Assembly: GCA_949130495.1 (NCBI GenBank)
Contig: OX422221.1
Coordinates: 159,559,241 to 159,623,240 of the forward strand
Direction: 5' to 3'
Source: Sambucus nigra
Lineage: Eukaryota; Streptophyta; Magnoliopsida; Dipsacales; Adoxaceae
DNA: 64,000 bases
This document shows, one piece after another, positions 11,147 through 23,168 of the stretch (position 1 is the first letter of the stretch; each line of letters opens with the position of its first letter). A model generated the notes under the pieces. The model was not told the origin of the DNA and did not search any database. It saw only the letters and a program-made list of their open reading frames with translations. The position numbers and the translations under genes are program-made.

Positions 11147-12713
11147 TGATACGACGCAAATATTGCGTATTTCACCCGTTAACCTATGCCTTATTAGCCC
11201 CCTTGGGTATCTTAATCCCTATACTTATGCTCGTTAACCAGACAACCTCGGATTTCTATGTTAACATGTTTTGCAGGGGTTAATTGAGCTTTTGTAGGTA
11301 TTTGGATGCTTAGTATGAAGTTCGGACGCTTTCCGGAAATGTTTCGTCGACTTTTGCAGCTTCGGGGGCATTTTAGTAATTTCATCATTCGGGTTTGAAT
11401 CCCGAGCTCTTCACGGAAGTTGAATCCCTTTGATTTCTCTTCGCGTGGCCTCCGACGGTGCATGATTCCGAGTTGTATCGATGGAGTTATGGCACTTTTA
11501 GGATGATTTTTACATGAAAAGTACACTCAAGGTCACATTCAAGGGCATTTTAGTCATTTCATATTTTGGTTTTTTAGCCTAATGTCTTCTTGGATGTTGT
11601 ATTCCTCTGAGTTATCTTCACGTAGCCTCCGACTGTGCCTCATTCCGAGCTATAACGAAGAAATGACGGCATTTTCCGTAAAACAGGACAAAGCTGCAGA
11701 ATTGCAGACCTGTAGGGGCGAATCGATTCGGCCCAAAGCCAAATCGATTCGGCCCTACAGAAAGTCCGCAAATTGCTATTTTTAAGTGGATTTTGGTGGG
11801 GTATTTTTGGGTAAAAGAATTGTATAAAGGGGGAGATCATTTTTAGACATTAGTTAGGTTAGAAAATCAGATTTTTGGGGATTTTTTGTGGAGCTTCCCT
11901 CTCCTCCTTTCTCTTTGGGTTCATCCCATTTATGTAAGTATCTTACTATTCATTGTCTTCAAGCTTTGTACTTAGTTGTTTTAGCTTAATTTCTTTGTTT
12001 TCTTAACTTTCTTGCCTAGATAAATTAGTTTAGTTTATTTATTTCTTGTTTTGTTTATTAATTAGTTGTTTAATTAGATTAATCATGTGTAGTGAGTGGT
12101 TTTACGAGTTGGAATTGCGTTTCTGCCATTAATGGGTGTCGAGCTCCGAAAGTTAGGTTTTGGGGAAAATTGCATTTAATTGAAACCTCGGGTATTAAAG
12201 TTGGATTATTATACATTTAACTTTCTTTGTCACGCAACGTTAGTGTTTATAGCGATAATCCGAATTTAATCCACGTGTGACCATTTTTGATTAAATGTTT
12301 AATCTCGCAACTTTGGATTAAATTCCTTATTGTGTGATGTTTATGATTAATTAAAAATGCTCGATTAAATGTTTTCGAACCGAAATTCTAATTATTAGTT
12401 GTTTAGGCCATGGTGGGGACGCGATCCCGACTCTCGTTTTATTAATTGTAGTATAGTGTTAACTTCTTCCTTTTTCTGTTTTGTCACCATTTTCTACCAT
12501 CACCTTTTCATTTATTTATTTTACACCTTTATTCCTGAAGTAATTAAACAATTAAAATCTAAAATTTAATCACTCCCTGTGGATTTCTTACGATACCCGA
12601 CTTACCGCTGTGCTTGCTTGTCAAGTGTAGTTGTAGCTTAGGTTTTTTGTATCGCGGCGGCGAAACACACAACGATCGTGTCCTCACACGAACACACTTT
12701 TTCTGCCCGTTCA
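11147..12713 (+). mobile_element. 3' LTR of the Athila-like element
   Basis: Starts TGATACGACGC after the PPT and ends TTCTGCCCGTTCA, with CCAAC immediately after it. Few differences from the 5' LTR are visible by eye, so the insertion is relatively young. Confidence 0.88.
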
Positions 12714-13930
12714 CCAACCTGGACTTTAAAAAATCGCCCTTGATATTCTCAAACATTTTATGCATCGTTCGCTCCAAGTTTTCTAACTTCTCGCCATAGT
12801 TGGTTGACAACTTATTCACCTTGCAAGCCAGCCCATCATTGCTCGACGCAATCCCAATAAAATTAGACTTACCCAATCGAGTGCTCACTCCCTGAGTATG
12901 ACCCTTGTGATCTCTTTCCCGAACACTTGGCTGAGTGCGCCCGTAGCAAGAGATGCCTTGTCGGCATCACTCTAGGAGTTATGCAACTCCATAATTTTTT
13001 CCCAAAACAACAAAAAGGTACACAACTAGCTAAATTAATAATAATTATGTGATTATAAATTTTCACTTTTATAGCGTAATTACTATTTTAACTTACAATA
13101 GTGGCGGCCATATATTGACCTCTGCATCCTTCTCCTTCTTCATTCGAATTGCCACAAAGGCATCAAGCCTATATGGCTTACCCTTAGGGCTACTCCCCAT
13201 TTCCTAAAATAATATAATGCAAAATTAGTAAATTAGTATATAAATTATAACTAAATAGAATAACATAAAATTAAAATGAAAGAACATTAAAAACTTACCA
13301 TCCTTTGCCCCATCTCGGCTTAAGACATATGCCCAGAGTAGTGCACGTCGACCTTCTTAGCCCGATTTTCCCTCCCCAATTGACGAGAGGATAATTACCT
13401 CTCTGAGACATTATTGACAAACTGTTGCCATCTTGCCAATGAGATTGTCTCCTTCGAGGGTACAGTGTCCCTACCTTGCAAGATGGACTCTCGATCCTAG
13501 CCAAAGTATTATGCGCGCATGTTTTTCTTCCACATTTTATACTGGTCTCTTAATTGTTCCAACGTGGAGTCGCGTAAATGTGGGGGCATGCCAAATTGTT
13601 CCTATAAAAAAATACAAAATAAAAAGAAAGTGAGTTAGCAGTATATAAATTATAAAATATAATAAAATATAAATATAAATACAATAAAATAAAAAATGAT
13701 ATGAAAATGATCAAGTACATGTAATGCCGACCAGATGGCCATCTTAAGCTCGTAGGTCACCTCTCTCCAATCCGTTACCCGGGGCCAATAATCGTCTTCA
13801 ACAACTCCATGGCCCTAGCTTGTAAGGCCTTCTTGTTCTCCACTATGGTCCCCAATTTTCCCCACTTTGAGGTCCTACTACTAGGCAAGCCTTCCTCACC
13901 CTCACTTCCCTGACGCCCTGATGTAGACAT
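12714..13930 (-). pseudogene. CACTA TNPA-like (Transposase_24) gene, 5' part
   Basis: The start ATG is at 13930 on the minus strand. Exon 1 reads KWGKLGTIVENKKALQARA and MELLKTIIGPG and then shifts frame; the second copy has KYGKFGITVENKLELLARS at the matching place. A second exon (from about 13603) begins after a clean TATAG acceptor with EQFGMPP-like sequence and ends near 13300. A third exon carries the SDADKASLATGALSQVFG block (about 12990-12890). Two stops, TAA after HYSGHMS and TAG after ELHNS, sit at the same places as in the second CACTA copy. The gene runs into the Athila insertion at 12714 and resumes at 7317. Confidence 0.72.
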
Positions 13931-14499
13931 GTCTTGCAAAACTTATTGGTATTAGTAGAAACATATATAGGAGAAAATGCTCAAATCTAAATGAATAAAA
14001 GCATTAAATTGATTAAAATCCAAATGAATTAAAACACTAGAAGAATACAAGTTAATGATAGTATAAGAATACAAATCCACATCATAAACCAAACTAAGTA
14101 TTGTTTCAAATAATAGTAATACTTATTACAAATCTAAAAATTATTTAAAATCAGGATCATGTTACATATTTTGAATTAATGCTTAAACTAATTAAAATCC
14201 AAATTGACGTATTCACTAACTAACCAACCAATTTTAATTCAAATCCAAAAAAACTCATCAAAGACAAATAAATAAAAGCATTAAACCATCATTTAAAAAT
14301 AATAAAGCACTATAAGAATGCAATATAACGACATTATAGGAATATAAATCCATATCATAAACCAAACTAAGCACTGTTTCAAATAATTAGAATACTTATT
14401 ACAAATCTAAAAATTATTTCAAATTTGGGTCATGCCACAGACTTTGAATTAATGCTTAAATTGATTAAAGAATTAATGCTTAAACCGATTAAAATCAAA
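13931..14499. other. AT-rich spacer between the two CACTA genes
   Basis: AT-rich sequence with a partial internal duplication (14030-14170 resembles 14290-14440: repeated AAACCAAACTAAG and ATTTCAAAT blocks). No coding signal. The catalytic end of the transposase, expected near here, is missing. Confidence 0.5.
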
Positions 14500-16215
14500 A
14501 TTAACATATTCACTGACCAATCAACCAATTTTGATTCAAATTCACTAACCTCATGGACCATGCATTTCTTGTCTTAGTTTTATTCCCTGTTCGGGTCTTC
14601 TTATGCTTGACATTCTTCAATTTAGGATTCTTACCTAGAATATGAAGTCCACAATTATAAGATTTACTTTTAATTTCTGAACTTGAAAGTTTTCTCCGAG
14701 GTAGCCTATGTTCAACCCCGTCCAATAAAAAATTGGAACCTTTCTCAAATCTAAAACTATGAGCGGGGGGTAAAAACCTCCTATGTAAATGGTATATATT
14801 TTTCTGCTAGCAATGAGACGTAGAGATTCAGTTACCTCTTCACAAATAGGACACCCCAAATAACCTTGTACTACACAACCGAATAATGTCGTATAAGCTG
14901 GAAAATCATGAATTGCCCACATCAACATAGCTTTTAGCGTAAACTCTTCTTTTTTAAAAGAGTCAAATGTTTGCACACCCTCTTCCTCAACTCATTTAAT
15001 TTTTTTCCAACAGAACCGAGTGGACATCGATGTCCTCATTTGGTTCCTTTGGCCCACATATCAACAAAGACAACATTGAAAATTTAGGTCTCATACACTG
15101 TGAAAGAGGGAGGTTGAGTGGTGCTAGGATCACAAGCCATACTCTCTGATTAGTGCTTAGATTTTCAAATGGATTGAAACCATCTGATGATATTGCCAAA
15201 CGAATGTTACAGTGTACTTAAGCAAAACTAGGATACTCATATTTTATCCTCTTTTAAGCTGTAGAATCAATAGGAAGACGCGTAAGATTATCCCCAACTT
15301 CTTCCCTTGCATGCCAAGTCATTGCCTTCGCTATCCATGGTACTATGAAAAACTTCTTCCATCTAGGCCCAACAGGAAAACATTTAAACACTTTTTAAGG
15401 CACTTTTGAGCTTGTGCCTTCCTTTCCAATAGATTGCACATATCTAGATTCATCGTATATCGTACACCGATCGAGATTTTCAGACTCCTTTCGCTATAGT
15501 ATGTAGTTATGCATACAAGCATGAATTTATTTATACTTTATTCCCAAACATTTCAAACTATTTTTCATAGTAGGATAACTACTTGAAAGCATATTATACT
15601 TAGGTTGCAAACCCTTCACCCAATTCAAAATATACGTCACACTATTGCTAGATAAAACATATATGCTCTTCAAACTATGCAAACCAACTGTGGGATGTGA
15701 AGTCATTTGATCTTTGTCACAATCAGGGTACAACGGTTGGGCCACCTTAAGTTTTAAATTTTGATAGTCATCGTCAAGGTTTATCTTGATATCTTCATGA
15801 GAACTTGAACCTTGTACACCATCAGTGACCTAATTTTTTTCAACCTCATGAACTCCACACGCCCATCATCCTCTTGTATATTATGATCTACATTATTCTC
15901 CTGCCCTTATATATTGATCCTACTTGTTGATTGTTGTGAAGGTTGCTCAGGGATAAAAGGAACAAACGATTCCATGTGAAAAACCCAAAATGGATAAATA
16001 TCTTGCATACCTCATCTTAACAGTTGTAGGTAAATTGTTTTCCACTCAAACACCTTACCATTCCTACACTTAGCAACCGAACACGGGAACTCTTCATCAT
16101 TATGACATCTCTTTGCATATTTCACAAATTCATTAGCACCTCTGTGAAACACATCCCATAATCTATTTGTCTCACGCATGTATTCTTTTTATAGAGGATA
16201 TTCCATTATAGCTAC
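14500..16215 (-). pseudogene. TNP2-type CACTA transposase, N-terminal two thirds, decayed
   Basis: On the minus strand I read, in order, a transposase-associated domain (RLWDVFHRGANEFVKYAKRC, then CSVAKCRNGKVF, near 16180-16040), a linker (AQPLYPDCDKDQ...SLKSIYVLS, 15745-15600), and the TNP2 core SSDGFNPFENLS (about 15190), LLICGPKEPNEDIDVHSVLL (about 15070), MLMWAIHDFPAYTTL (about 14930) and GYLGCPICEE (about 14860). This matches the family consensus (SDGFNPF, PGPKSPGKDIDV, WTINDFP, CP.C). It then reads SRK..., EHRLPRRKL and stops around 14500. Multiple frameshifts and stops make it inactive. The protein would recognise and cut CACTA ends. Confidence 0.82.
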
Positions 16216-16338
16216 TGTAAACAATCACCTATTATAGGTAAAAAGCATATATTTATGGATTAGTATAAATAAAAATGTGAATTTTTTTATCCAGTAAGTG
16301 TTTTACTTCGATATTGACATTTCATCTTTCAATGCTAT

Positions 16339-16917
16339 TATTGATGTAAAAAATTAGATTTGACTTAATTATTTTAATCACGGATAAAAATGAATAAAGA
16401 AATAATAGACAATAGATTTTTAAAGTGGTTCAGCCTTGCAAGAATGGCCTACGTCCAGTGTTTTTGTTATTGCTGACTGTTTGCTTGGAATTCTCAATAA
16501 TGGATTTACCAATAAATTCTAAGTCCCCTTCTAATGAGGAGGTTACAATGTATTTATAGCCTTGAGGCTATACAAATGAAAGGACAATGCACTGTTATCT
16601 AGTAGACATGTACATCTGTATGATAATAATGAGCATTTAATGCGCAATCGTCTCCTTGATTATCCTGATTGGAGTGTTATGTAGCTCGAACCGCCTAAGT
16701 TGCTAGAACTGATTAAGTTGCTCGGACCGCTTAAGTTTCTCGGTATAATGAAGTTCCTCGGATAACATGGGTTGCTCGGGACGCCTGAGTTGGTCGGGGA
16801 GTTTAACTTCCTCGGAGTCAGTGTATTGTTCATTGAAAGTGTTTGTAGGTGACATGTAAGTCGACGCGTGTCTCCACATAATTGATCCACGTCAGTAGAC
16901 TAAATTTGATACCAACA
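16339..16917 (-). mobile_element. 3' LTR of the Tat/Retand-like element
   Basis: On the minus strand it starts TGTTGGTATC and ends TACATCAATA (terminal base changed from CAACA). Immediately inside on the plus strand is GAAGCCCCCAAT, the complement of the PPT ATTGGGGGCTTC. The TATA element present in the other LTR (TATATAAC) reads TACATAAC here. Confidence 0.85.
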
Positions 16918-17346
16918 GAAGCCCCCAATGTTTCATAGTTTGATGTCAAAGAAAAGTATGGGACATTATTCTTGAAAATTGCATAGCTTATCAGTTTGTA
17001 TGATTTTTAGGGAAACGTTGTATATAACTTCTTTTTGAATGCATAGTATCGGGCCTCATAAATATTTTAAATGTTCATGACCGCTTAGATTTTTGTGCCC
17101 CTTTTCTTCTTTTTAGCCTCCGGATACGCAAACGTCCGCCGTGGTAATCATTGCTTTTATCTATTCCCGAGGTAAAGTATTTAAATGCGGTAGAAATCCT
17201 ATCGTCTTTCACTTTGCAAATCTATGTCTTCAAACTTTTCATTTCTTCTCTATCTTGTGCGTTCGTTTCTTCCATTGTTCGTTGTCAACTGGTTCACTAT
17301 TTTCCTGTAAGATTTTCTTCCTTCTCTTTTATTTATTTTGTTCATC
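16918..17346. other. Region between the 3' LTR and the antisense gene
   Basis: About 430 bp that would hold the PPT of the element (minus strand, 16918-16930) and the promoter/leader of the antisense gene (plus strand). CT-rich sequence at 17105-17340 precedes the ATG. No clear TATA box on the plus strand. Confidence 0.45.
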
Positions 17347-20300
17347 ATGGTTTACCTTGTTGAATCTCTTGAAAAATTTCGTTCTGAATTTTTAATTCCT
17401 TCATGGGTCATATTGGAAGAATTTTCAGAACCTTCTGACTATTTTTCTTTGGCTGAGGGACATTAGTTCCCAAGTCTCTTTGTGGTCGAATGTGGCTTTT
17501 CTTTTCCTCCAAATCCTTTATGTTTGGAGTTCTATCAATATTTTGACATTGTACCTACAAAAATAGCGCCAAATACCTGGAGAATAGTTAATGGAGTTCA
17601 TAGGTTGAACCAACTTCATGGAACCTGTTTAGGGATTCCAGAGATTATGTATTGCTACAGATGGGTTTTCAGCGATAGTACTTTTTATTTAAAAACTAGG
17701 TTTTTGAATAGGGCATTAGTTGTCAATATTCTTGATGCCAACAGGGATTATTTTGAACATGGAGTGGTAATAAAAATTTGTAACACCATCCATTAAATGG
17801 AGATGATGTATACCAAGGTCCTAGATGTCCTCCTTATGGCAATGGGATAGGTTGCTTTTATTTTTTGAAATCTTATTTTCTTTGTGTTTGATAAAATGTA
17901 TCACTGACATTTAAATTTTGATTATTTGCAGATGACAGCAAAAGAAAATCTCCCAAAGAAACTGACGTTAATTTGAAGCATTTGAAACTTATCTGGAGTT
18001 TGCACCAATCTGTGGCTGAGGAACACATTAGATCTGCTTCTTATTTGTTGTAGTATAAGAGCTCTACTTCATCTTTTACTGATCGTCCAGTGGTGGTTGA
18101 CATTGGCCAAGTACCAACTTATGAAACTGGTGTGGAAGGTTCCTCCTAATGAAGAGAAGAAGAGCTCTTGCCTTCTTTGACAAATCAGACTCTGCGAATG
18201 TGGAGGCAAAGAAAAACAAACAAAATTTCCCAGAAGAAGGGATGAAAATTATTGATGCACCTCCTCCTTCTGCTACCAAGAAAGTTATTGAGAAGCCCCC
18301 TGTGGCTCCTAGCAAGATTGTTTCTATTACTCCTCCTAGTGAGGTTATTGTCATATCACCAGCTAAGACAACGTCCTTAGTTGAGAATGTCCATGTTCCT
18401 CCAAGGAGGTTAAAGAAAAATTCTTCTGAGTGACTTGCTGAACTAGTCTCTCAACCATCAACTGTTGAAGGTGGTGTTTCAACCTTTATTCCCCCGAGCT
18501 CCGCTATGGGCTTAGTAAAATTTTGGAATATCCCAGAGATCTCTGACATTGAAAATACTCTCACTCCTGAGAGAGTTACTGCTCTAGTTTCTCAACTCAT
18601 TGCCTCAGTAAGTATTATTGATCTGAGCTTTTTACTTTTTAATACTCTGTTCGTACATTGACTTAGAGTTATTTCTTTTCTCAGCTGGTAACGTGTTTCA
18701 ACAGCATTGTAAAAAGGGATGAAGCCATCAGGGCCTCCAGTTCCTCGGATGGAGTAGAAAAGGATTTTACTGGATTACCCCAGTCTTTGAAAGACTCTCA
18801 TCAGAAGTATGAGGAAAATAAACTTTCTTGGGTGAAGAAGATTAAGTCCATTGAACAAGAGAGAGATCGAGTTGTGGATGCCTCCAAGGATTTGGAGGAG
18901 AAATTGAAAGAGTTTGAGAAGAACAATAAAGAGCTTGAGGATAAGCTCAAGAATAGTAAAGAGCTTGAGAATAAGCTCAAAAATGCTGAAGAGGAAATTA
19001 TTAGACTTCATGATGTTGATCCCCAGAAATAGGAGGCGGAGGAGAAATTGAAGGCTGCCGAAGAGCTCCTTAGGAAAAGGATCTCCTCAGAGAAGGCAAA
19101 GAGGAAGAAGGCAGTCAAAAAGTCTTTTAGCGCTGGCCGGGATAAAGGATGGAATAAAGGCCTAGCCGCCATGTCTTCACAAATGGAGTATGACAGCCTT
19201 AAATATTTTAGGGACGGATGGGTTGTAGCCTTACAAGAGCTAAAAATTGCTCAGAATTCTGAGTTATTCCAGTAACACACTTATGGCCCTCCTCCCTCTC
19301 CTGGAGAAGAAGAAGAGGACGAAGCTGCCTCAGATAAGTCTTCCATGATGACTGAAGATCAGGTTCCTTCTGCTCCAGTTGTTCAAACTTTCTCCGAGCA
19401 ACTCCAACCCACCAACACTTCTATCGAGCAGCTACCTTCATCTTCCGAGCAACCAATCATGTCCTCCAAACTTTCTAAGGAAGTCGTAGGGAACAAGGAG
19501 AAGGTGTAGAGTTGTTCGGGTGTTTTTTTTATTATTTCTGAATGTAACCTTAGACTTTGTATTTTCATATTTGATGAAATAAAAATTCAAACTTTGGTGG
19601 CTCACCTTGAATTTCTCTTTTACTTGCTCTGTATGCATACTTATTGATTCTCTTTATTTTTATTTTCTAGTTTTTGGCTAGGATGGATCTCCTATTAGCT
19701 CATGACACAGAGTTGATGGAGAAATGCAATAACTATTTTAAAGCTGGTCATGCGGACCTAAACGAGGCTCAAATCATTAACATCCTTGGTCCAGATACTT
19801 CTGAACGAACAGTCGAAGCTTACCAATAACTGAAGTGCTTGCTCGACCGAGCTGTTGCCAATAATGTGGCTTATTATGAGATGATTGAGGATCTCCAAGG
19901 AACTATAGAGGAGATCCAGCAGCAGTATAAAAAGTCCTCCACACTTTTGCACCAAGGGTACGAGAAGAAATATCAACAGTTAAGTGCTGAAAAAGGATAT
20001 GATAAATTCATCTCTACTTACGAAAAGAAATATAACATTTTAAAGCTTGAAGTTGAAGAGCATAGGCATATCTCCAAGTTACGGGAGCAAGAGAACATTG
20101 CCTTGCAAGAGGAAGTAAAATAACTCAAGTCTTCTGCGTCTTCCTCGGTAGCCTTGGTCCCTGTCAATGATGAAGGTTTTTCTTTTTTGGAGGAAAAAAA
20201 TGCTAACTTGCGAGATGAGTTGGAAACTTTGAAAAGAGCTGGACCCCCCACTTCTACTCCTGGACGAGCAAGATCTTCTTCTCGGGGATGAGCAAGGGCT

Positions 20301-20957
20301 GGTCGGATTTTTATTGAAGAAGCAAGAACTCAAGCGGCCTTGGAGAATCATGCCTTTCAGTTGATAGTGAAGAATCAAGCCTTAGAAGAGATGTCCAAGA
20401 AGATTCTGAACCCCAGCGAGCAACTTTCCACACAAAGCTCTGCCTTGGAAAATAAAGAACTTCTGGTGAAGAATCTTCACGAGCAACTGGAGAGGTTAAC
20501 TTACCAATTCCATAAAAAGCCCAGAGAGTTTTGGATGGCTGGTTACAATGAAGCACTTTGTCATCTTGATGCTCGTTTGGAACAGTCGAACAATGAAGGG
20601 TATAAACAGGGCTGGTTGAATGCTCTTTGTGTTTTAAAATTGGAGAGAGGTCATTTCCTGTGGGATTACTATAATCCTGGAGTTCTTGATTTACCCGTGC
20701 CTCCTTTCAAGCTTGACCTTAGTTGGATTCCATCCCGGGCCATTCCTCGTGTTCTGATCTCTAAGTATCTTGATGATTATAGTCTTCATTCCGATTTTGA
20801 AATATCTCGCCCAGAACACCTTCTTGATCGTCCATCTATAATGAACGTCAAAATGCTGCAAGATCTGAACTTCATAAATTCTCCTTATAGTCTTAATGAT
20901 CCTCCAGCTGGGGTAGACCCTGTATCAAAGGCAGAGGGAAAGAAACCCATAGAGTAG
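17347..20957 (+). pseudogene. Antisense multi-exon gene of the Tat/Retand element (Transposase_28-like N-terminus plus coiled coils)
   Basis: This gene runs opposite to gag-pol. Exon 1 starts at ATG 17347; after one TAG (17464) it reads PPNPLCLEFYQYFDIVPTKI and APNTWRIVNGVHRL, which resembles the 'putative gypsy type transposon' domain (PF04195) found in such ORFs. A likely intron ends at TTATTTGCAG (about 17932). Later pieces include a basic/proline-rich segment (18149-18433), a strong coiled coil (18787-19032, many EEKLKE and ELE.KLK heptads), a second coiled coil (19839-20123) and a C-terminal part (20340-20957). Two segments, 19147-19245 and 20541-20639, encode the same 33-residue module without indels (GW/GY at the start, GW at residue 24, AL at 28, LK at the end). 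Exon joints are not all certain and stops are present. The function of such ORFs is not established. Confidence 0.7.
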
Positions 20958-21159
20958 AATTTGTTCAATTGATATTACATGCGATCTGTAATTTATATCA
21001 TATGTAATTTGTTCTGGTTTTAAGGAAGAAATTTTTAGTTTTCTTTGCAATTTAATTGTCATTGGTTTGGAAATATTTTATAGAATATCTCTTTTATTTA
21101 CTAAAGAACATGTATGTATATCTGTAGAAAGACAAAAATGTCTTGTTTGGATTTTAAAT

Positions 21160-21960
21160 TGTCGACCAACAAGAGTTGGTGGTAATTAAATGCCGATTAA
21201 CTTGAGTTGGTGGTAATTGTTTCCCGACCAACCTGGGTTGGTGGTAATTTGCTTCCCGACCAACCGAAGTTGGTGGTAATTGAATTACCGATCAAACGAA
21301 GTTGGTAATGTTTATTTACCAACCAACTTGGGTTGGTGCTAATTTCCTTCCCGACCAATCGGAGTTGGTGGTAATTGAATTGCCGATCAACTGGAGTTGG
21401 TCGTGTTTGTTTCCCGACCAACCTGGGTTGGTGGTAATTTGCTTCCCGACCAACCGGAGTTGGTGGTAATTGAATTGCCGATCAACTGGAGTTGGTCGTG
21501 TTTATTTCTCGACCAACTTGAGTTGGTGGTAATTTTCTTCCCAACCAACTGGAGTTGGTGGTAATTTACTTCATGACCAACCGGGGTTAGTGGTAATTTG
21601 CTTCCCGACCAACCGGAGTTGGTGGTAATTGAATTGTCGATCAACCGGAATTGGTCGTGTTTGTTTCTCGACCAACTTGAGTTGGTGGTAATTTGCTTCC
21701 CAACCAACCATAGTTGGTGGTAATTTACTTCCCGACCAATCGGAGTTGGCGGAGTTGGTGGTAATTTACTTCCCAACCAATTGGAGTTGGTGGTAATTTG
21801 CTGCCCGACCAACCGGAGTTGGTGGTAATTGAATTGCCGATCAACCGGAGTTGGTCATGTTTGTTTCCCGACCAACCTGAGTTGGTGGTAATTTGCTTCC
21901 CAACCAACCGGAGTTGGTGGTAATTTACTTCCCGACCAACCGGAGTTGGTGGTAATTGGA
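21160..21960. repeat. Minisatellite of about 40 bp with hairpin units, 3' of pol
   Basis: About 20 units of the form GACCAACCGGAGTTGGTGGT + AATT. ACCAAC...GTTGGT is an inverted repeat, so each unit can fold into a short hairpin. Three filler types follow: TTGCTTCCC, TGAATTGCC and the GTTTGTTTCCC type. The filler types alternate in runs, hinting at a higher-order repeat. Tandem repeats after pol are common in Tat/Ogre elements. Long open frames here are artefacts. Confidence 0.9.
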
Positions 21961-22070
21961 TTGTATAGTGTGTAGCACTAATATTCCGAAAAAATTTTAA
22001 CGAATAAAGAGAAATGGGGGAAACATCACTTTATTCATATTGAATTAATTGTATTACATAGAGATTTCAA

Positions 22071-23165
22071 CTACTGATAATACTTTTGTAGATGCTCTGC
22101 ATTCCATGCATTCTTGAATTCTTCTCCTTCCAAGGTTTCAATCCTGTACGTCCCTGGACGAATAATTTCTGTTACTCTGTAGGGTCCGTGCCAGTTTGCT
22201 ACCAGCTTATTATGTTTTTGGATCACTTTTTTCAGCACATAATCCCCTTCTTTCAGATCACACTTCTTCACTCTTTTGTTATAGAACAAAGTTGTTCGTT
22301 GTTGATAAGCTACATTCCTGATTGCTGCTTCTTCCCTGACTTCCTCGAGCATATCCAGGTCTAATCTTCTCATCAAATCAGTGATAGGGGAGTTGAAATT
22401 AAGTACCCTATGCATGGGTAGACCCAATTCAACAGGTATCACAGCCTCACTCCCAAATGCCAGCATGTATGGAGACTCTCTAGTTGTTGTTCGCGGTGTG
22501 GTGTGATAAGCCCAAAATACAGAGTGTAGTTCATTAATACAATTTTATTTTACAATATCTAGTCGTTTCTTCAATCCATTTAGTAGCGTTCTATTTGTTA
22601 CCTCAGTTTGTCCATTGCTTTGTGGGTGACCTGGTGCATAATGAGTTTTCAGAATATTGGATTGATGACAGTATGCAGCGAACTCCTCGTTGTCAAACTG
22701 GGTCCCATGGTCAGTAATGAATGCATATGGGAGACCATAACTGCAAATAATGTTTTTCCAAATGAATTGATAGACTTTGTCATATTTCATATCAATAAGG
22801 GATTCAACTTCCACCCATTTGGTAAAGTAATCCACAACGACTACGAGGTACTTGAATCTTCCCTTGGTCATTGGGAGTGGCCCGACCAAGTCTATTCCCC
22901 ACATGAAAAATGGCCAAAGGGACATTATGGGTGTTAGCAATTCCTGAGGAGTTCTTCGGATGGACGAGAAGCATTGGCATTTGTCGCACTTCTTAGCATA
23001 GGCTGCGCAATCATCTCTCATCGTTTGCCACTAGTACCCCTGTGTGGTTATTCTTCGTAAGAGCGTCCGACTAGCTACATGGGCTCCACAAGACCCTTTA
23101 TGAACCTCTTCAATCAAATCTTTTACTTCATACGGATGGACGCATCTTTGTAGCCCTGCTATCAC
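22071..23165 (-). pseudogene. Integrase of the Tat/Retand-like element
   Basis: Minus strand. CAAYAKKCDKCQ (zinc finger end), then the DDE core: GIDLVGPLP (D, about 22890), ITDHGTQFD (D, about 22720), NGQTEVTNRT (E, about 22610). A stop at 22545-22547 and a short gap separate the core from the C-terminal part (22466-22071; AFGSEAVIPVELG, WHGPYRVTEI, WNAEHLQKYY), which ends pol. It would insert the element cDNA. All three catalytic residues are visible, but the frame is broken. Confidence 0.85.
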
Positions 23166-23168
23166 TCC

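Larger units (their letters stand above)
7323..12713 (+). mobile_element. Non-autonomous Athila-like LTR retrotransposon
   Basis: Two LTRs (7323-8889 and 11147-12713), both 1567 bp, enclose only 2257 bp. The target duplication CCAAC is perfect (7318-7322 and 12714-12718). A PBS (TGGCGCCGTTTCCGGGG) follows the 5' LTR and a PPT (GTTAGGGGG) precedes the 3' LTR. The internal block CACATTGAGGACAATGCAACA with TTAGGGGG (9270-9305) is typical of the post-pol part of Athila elements. No gag or pol is recognisable, so it must have moved with proteins from elsewhere. A relative on the other strand spans about 36.4-40.06 kb. Confidence 0.85.

Noticed and set aside
16660..16890. 76-residue frame recurring at 28348-28578
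   Set aside because: It is the same LTR sequence in both LTRs, covering tandem promoter motifs; recurrence reflects LTR identity, not protein conservation.
20079..20556. Minus-strand frames across the antisense gene
   Set aside because: Shadow frames of the plus-strand coiled-coil gene.
21197..21907. Frames reading repeated 'TNSGWSGSKLPPT'
   Set aside because: Translation of the hairpin minisatellite in the 3' region of the Tat/Retand element.
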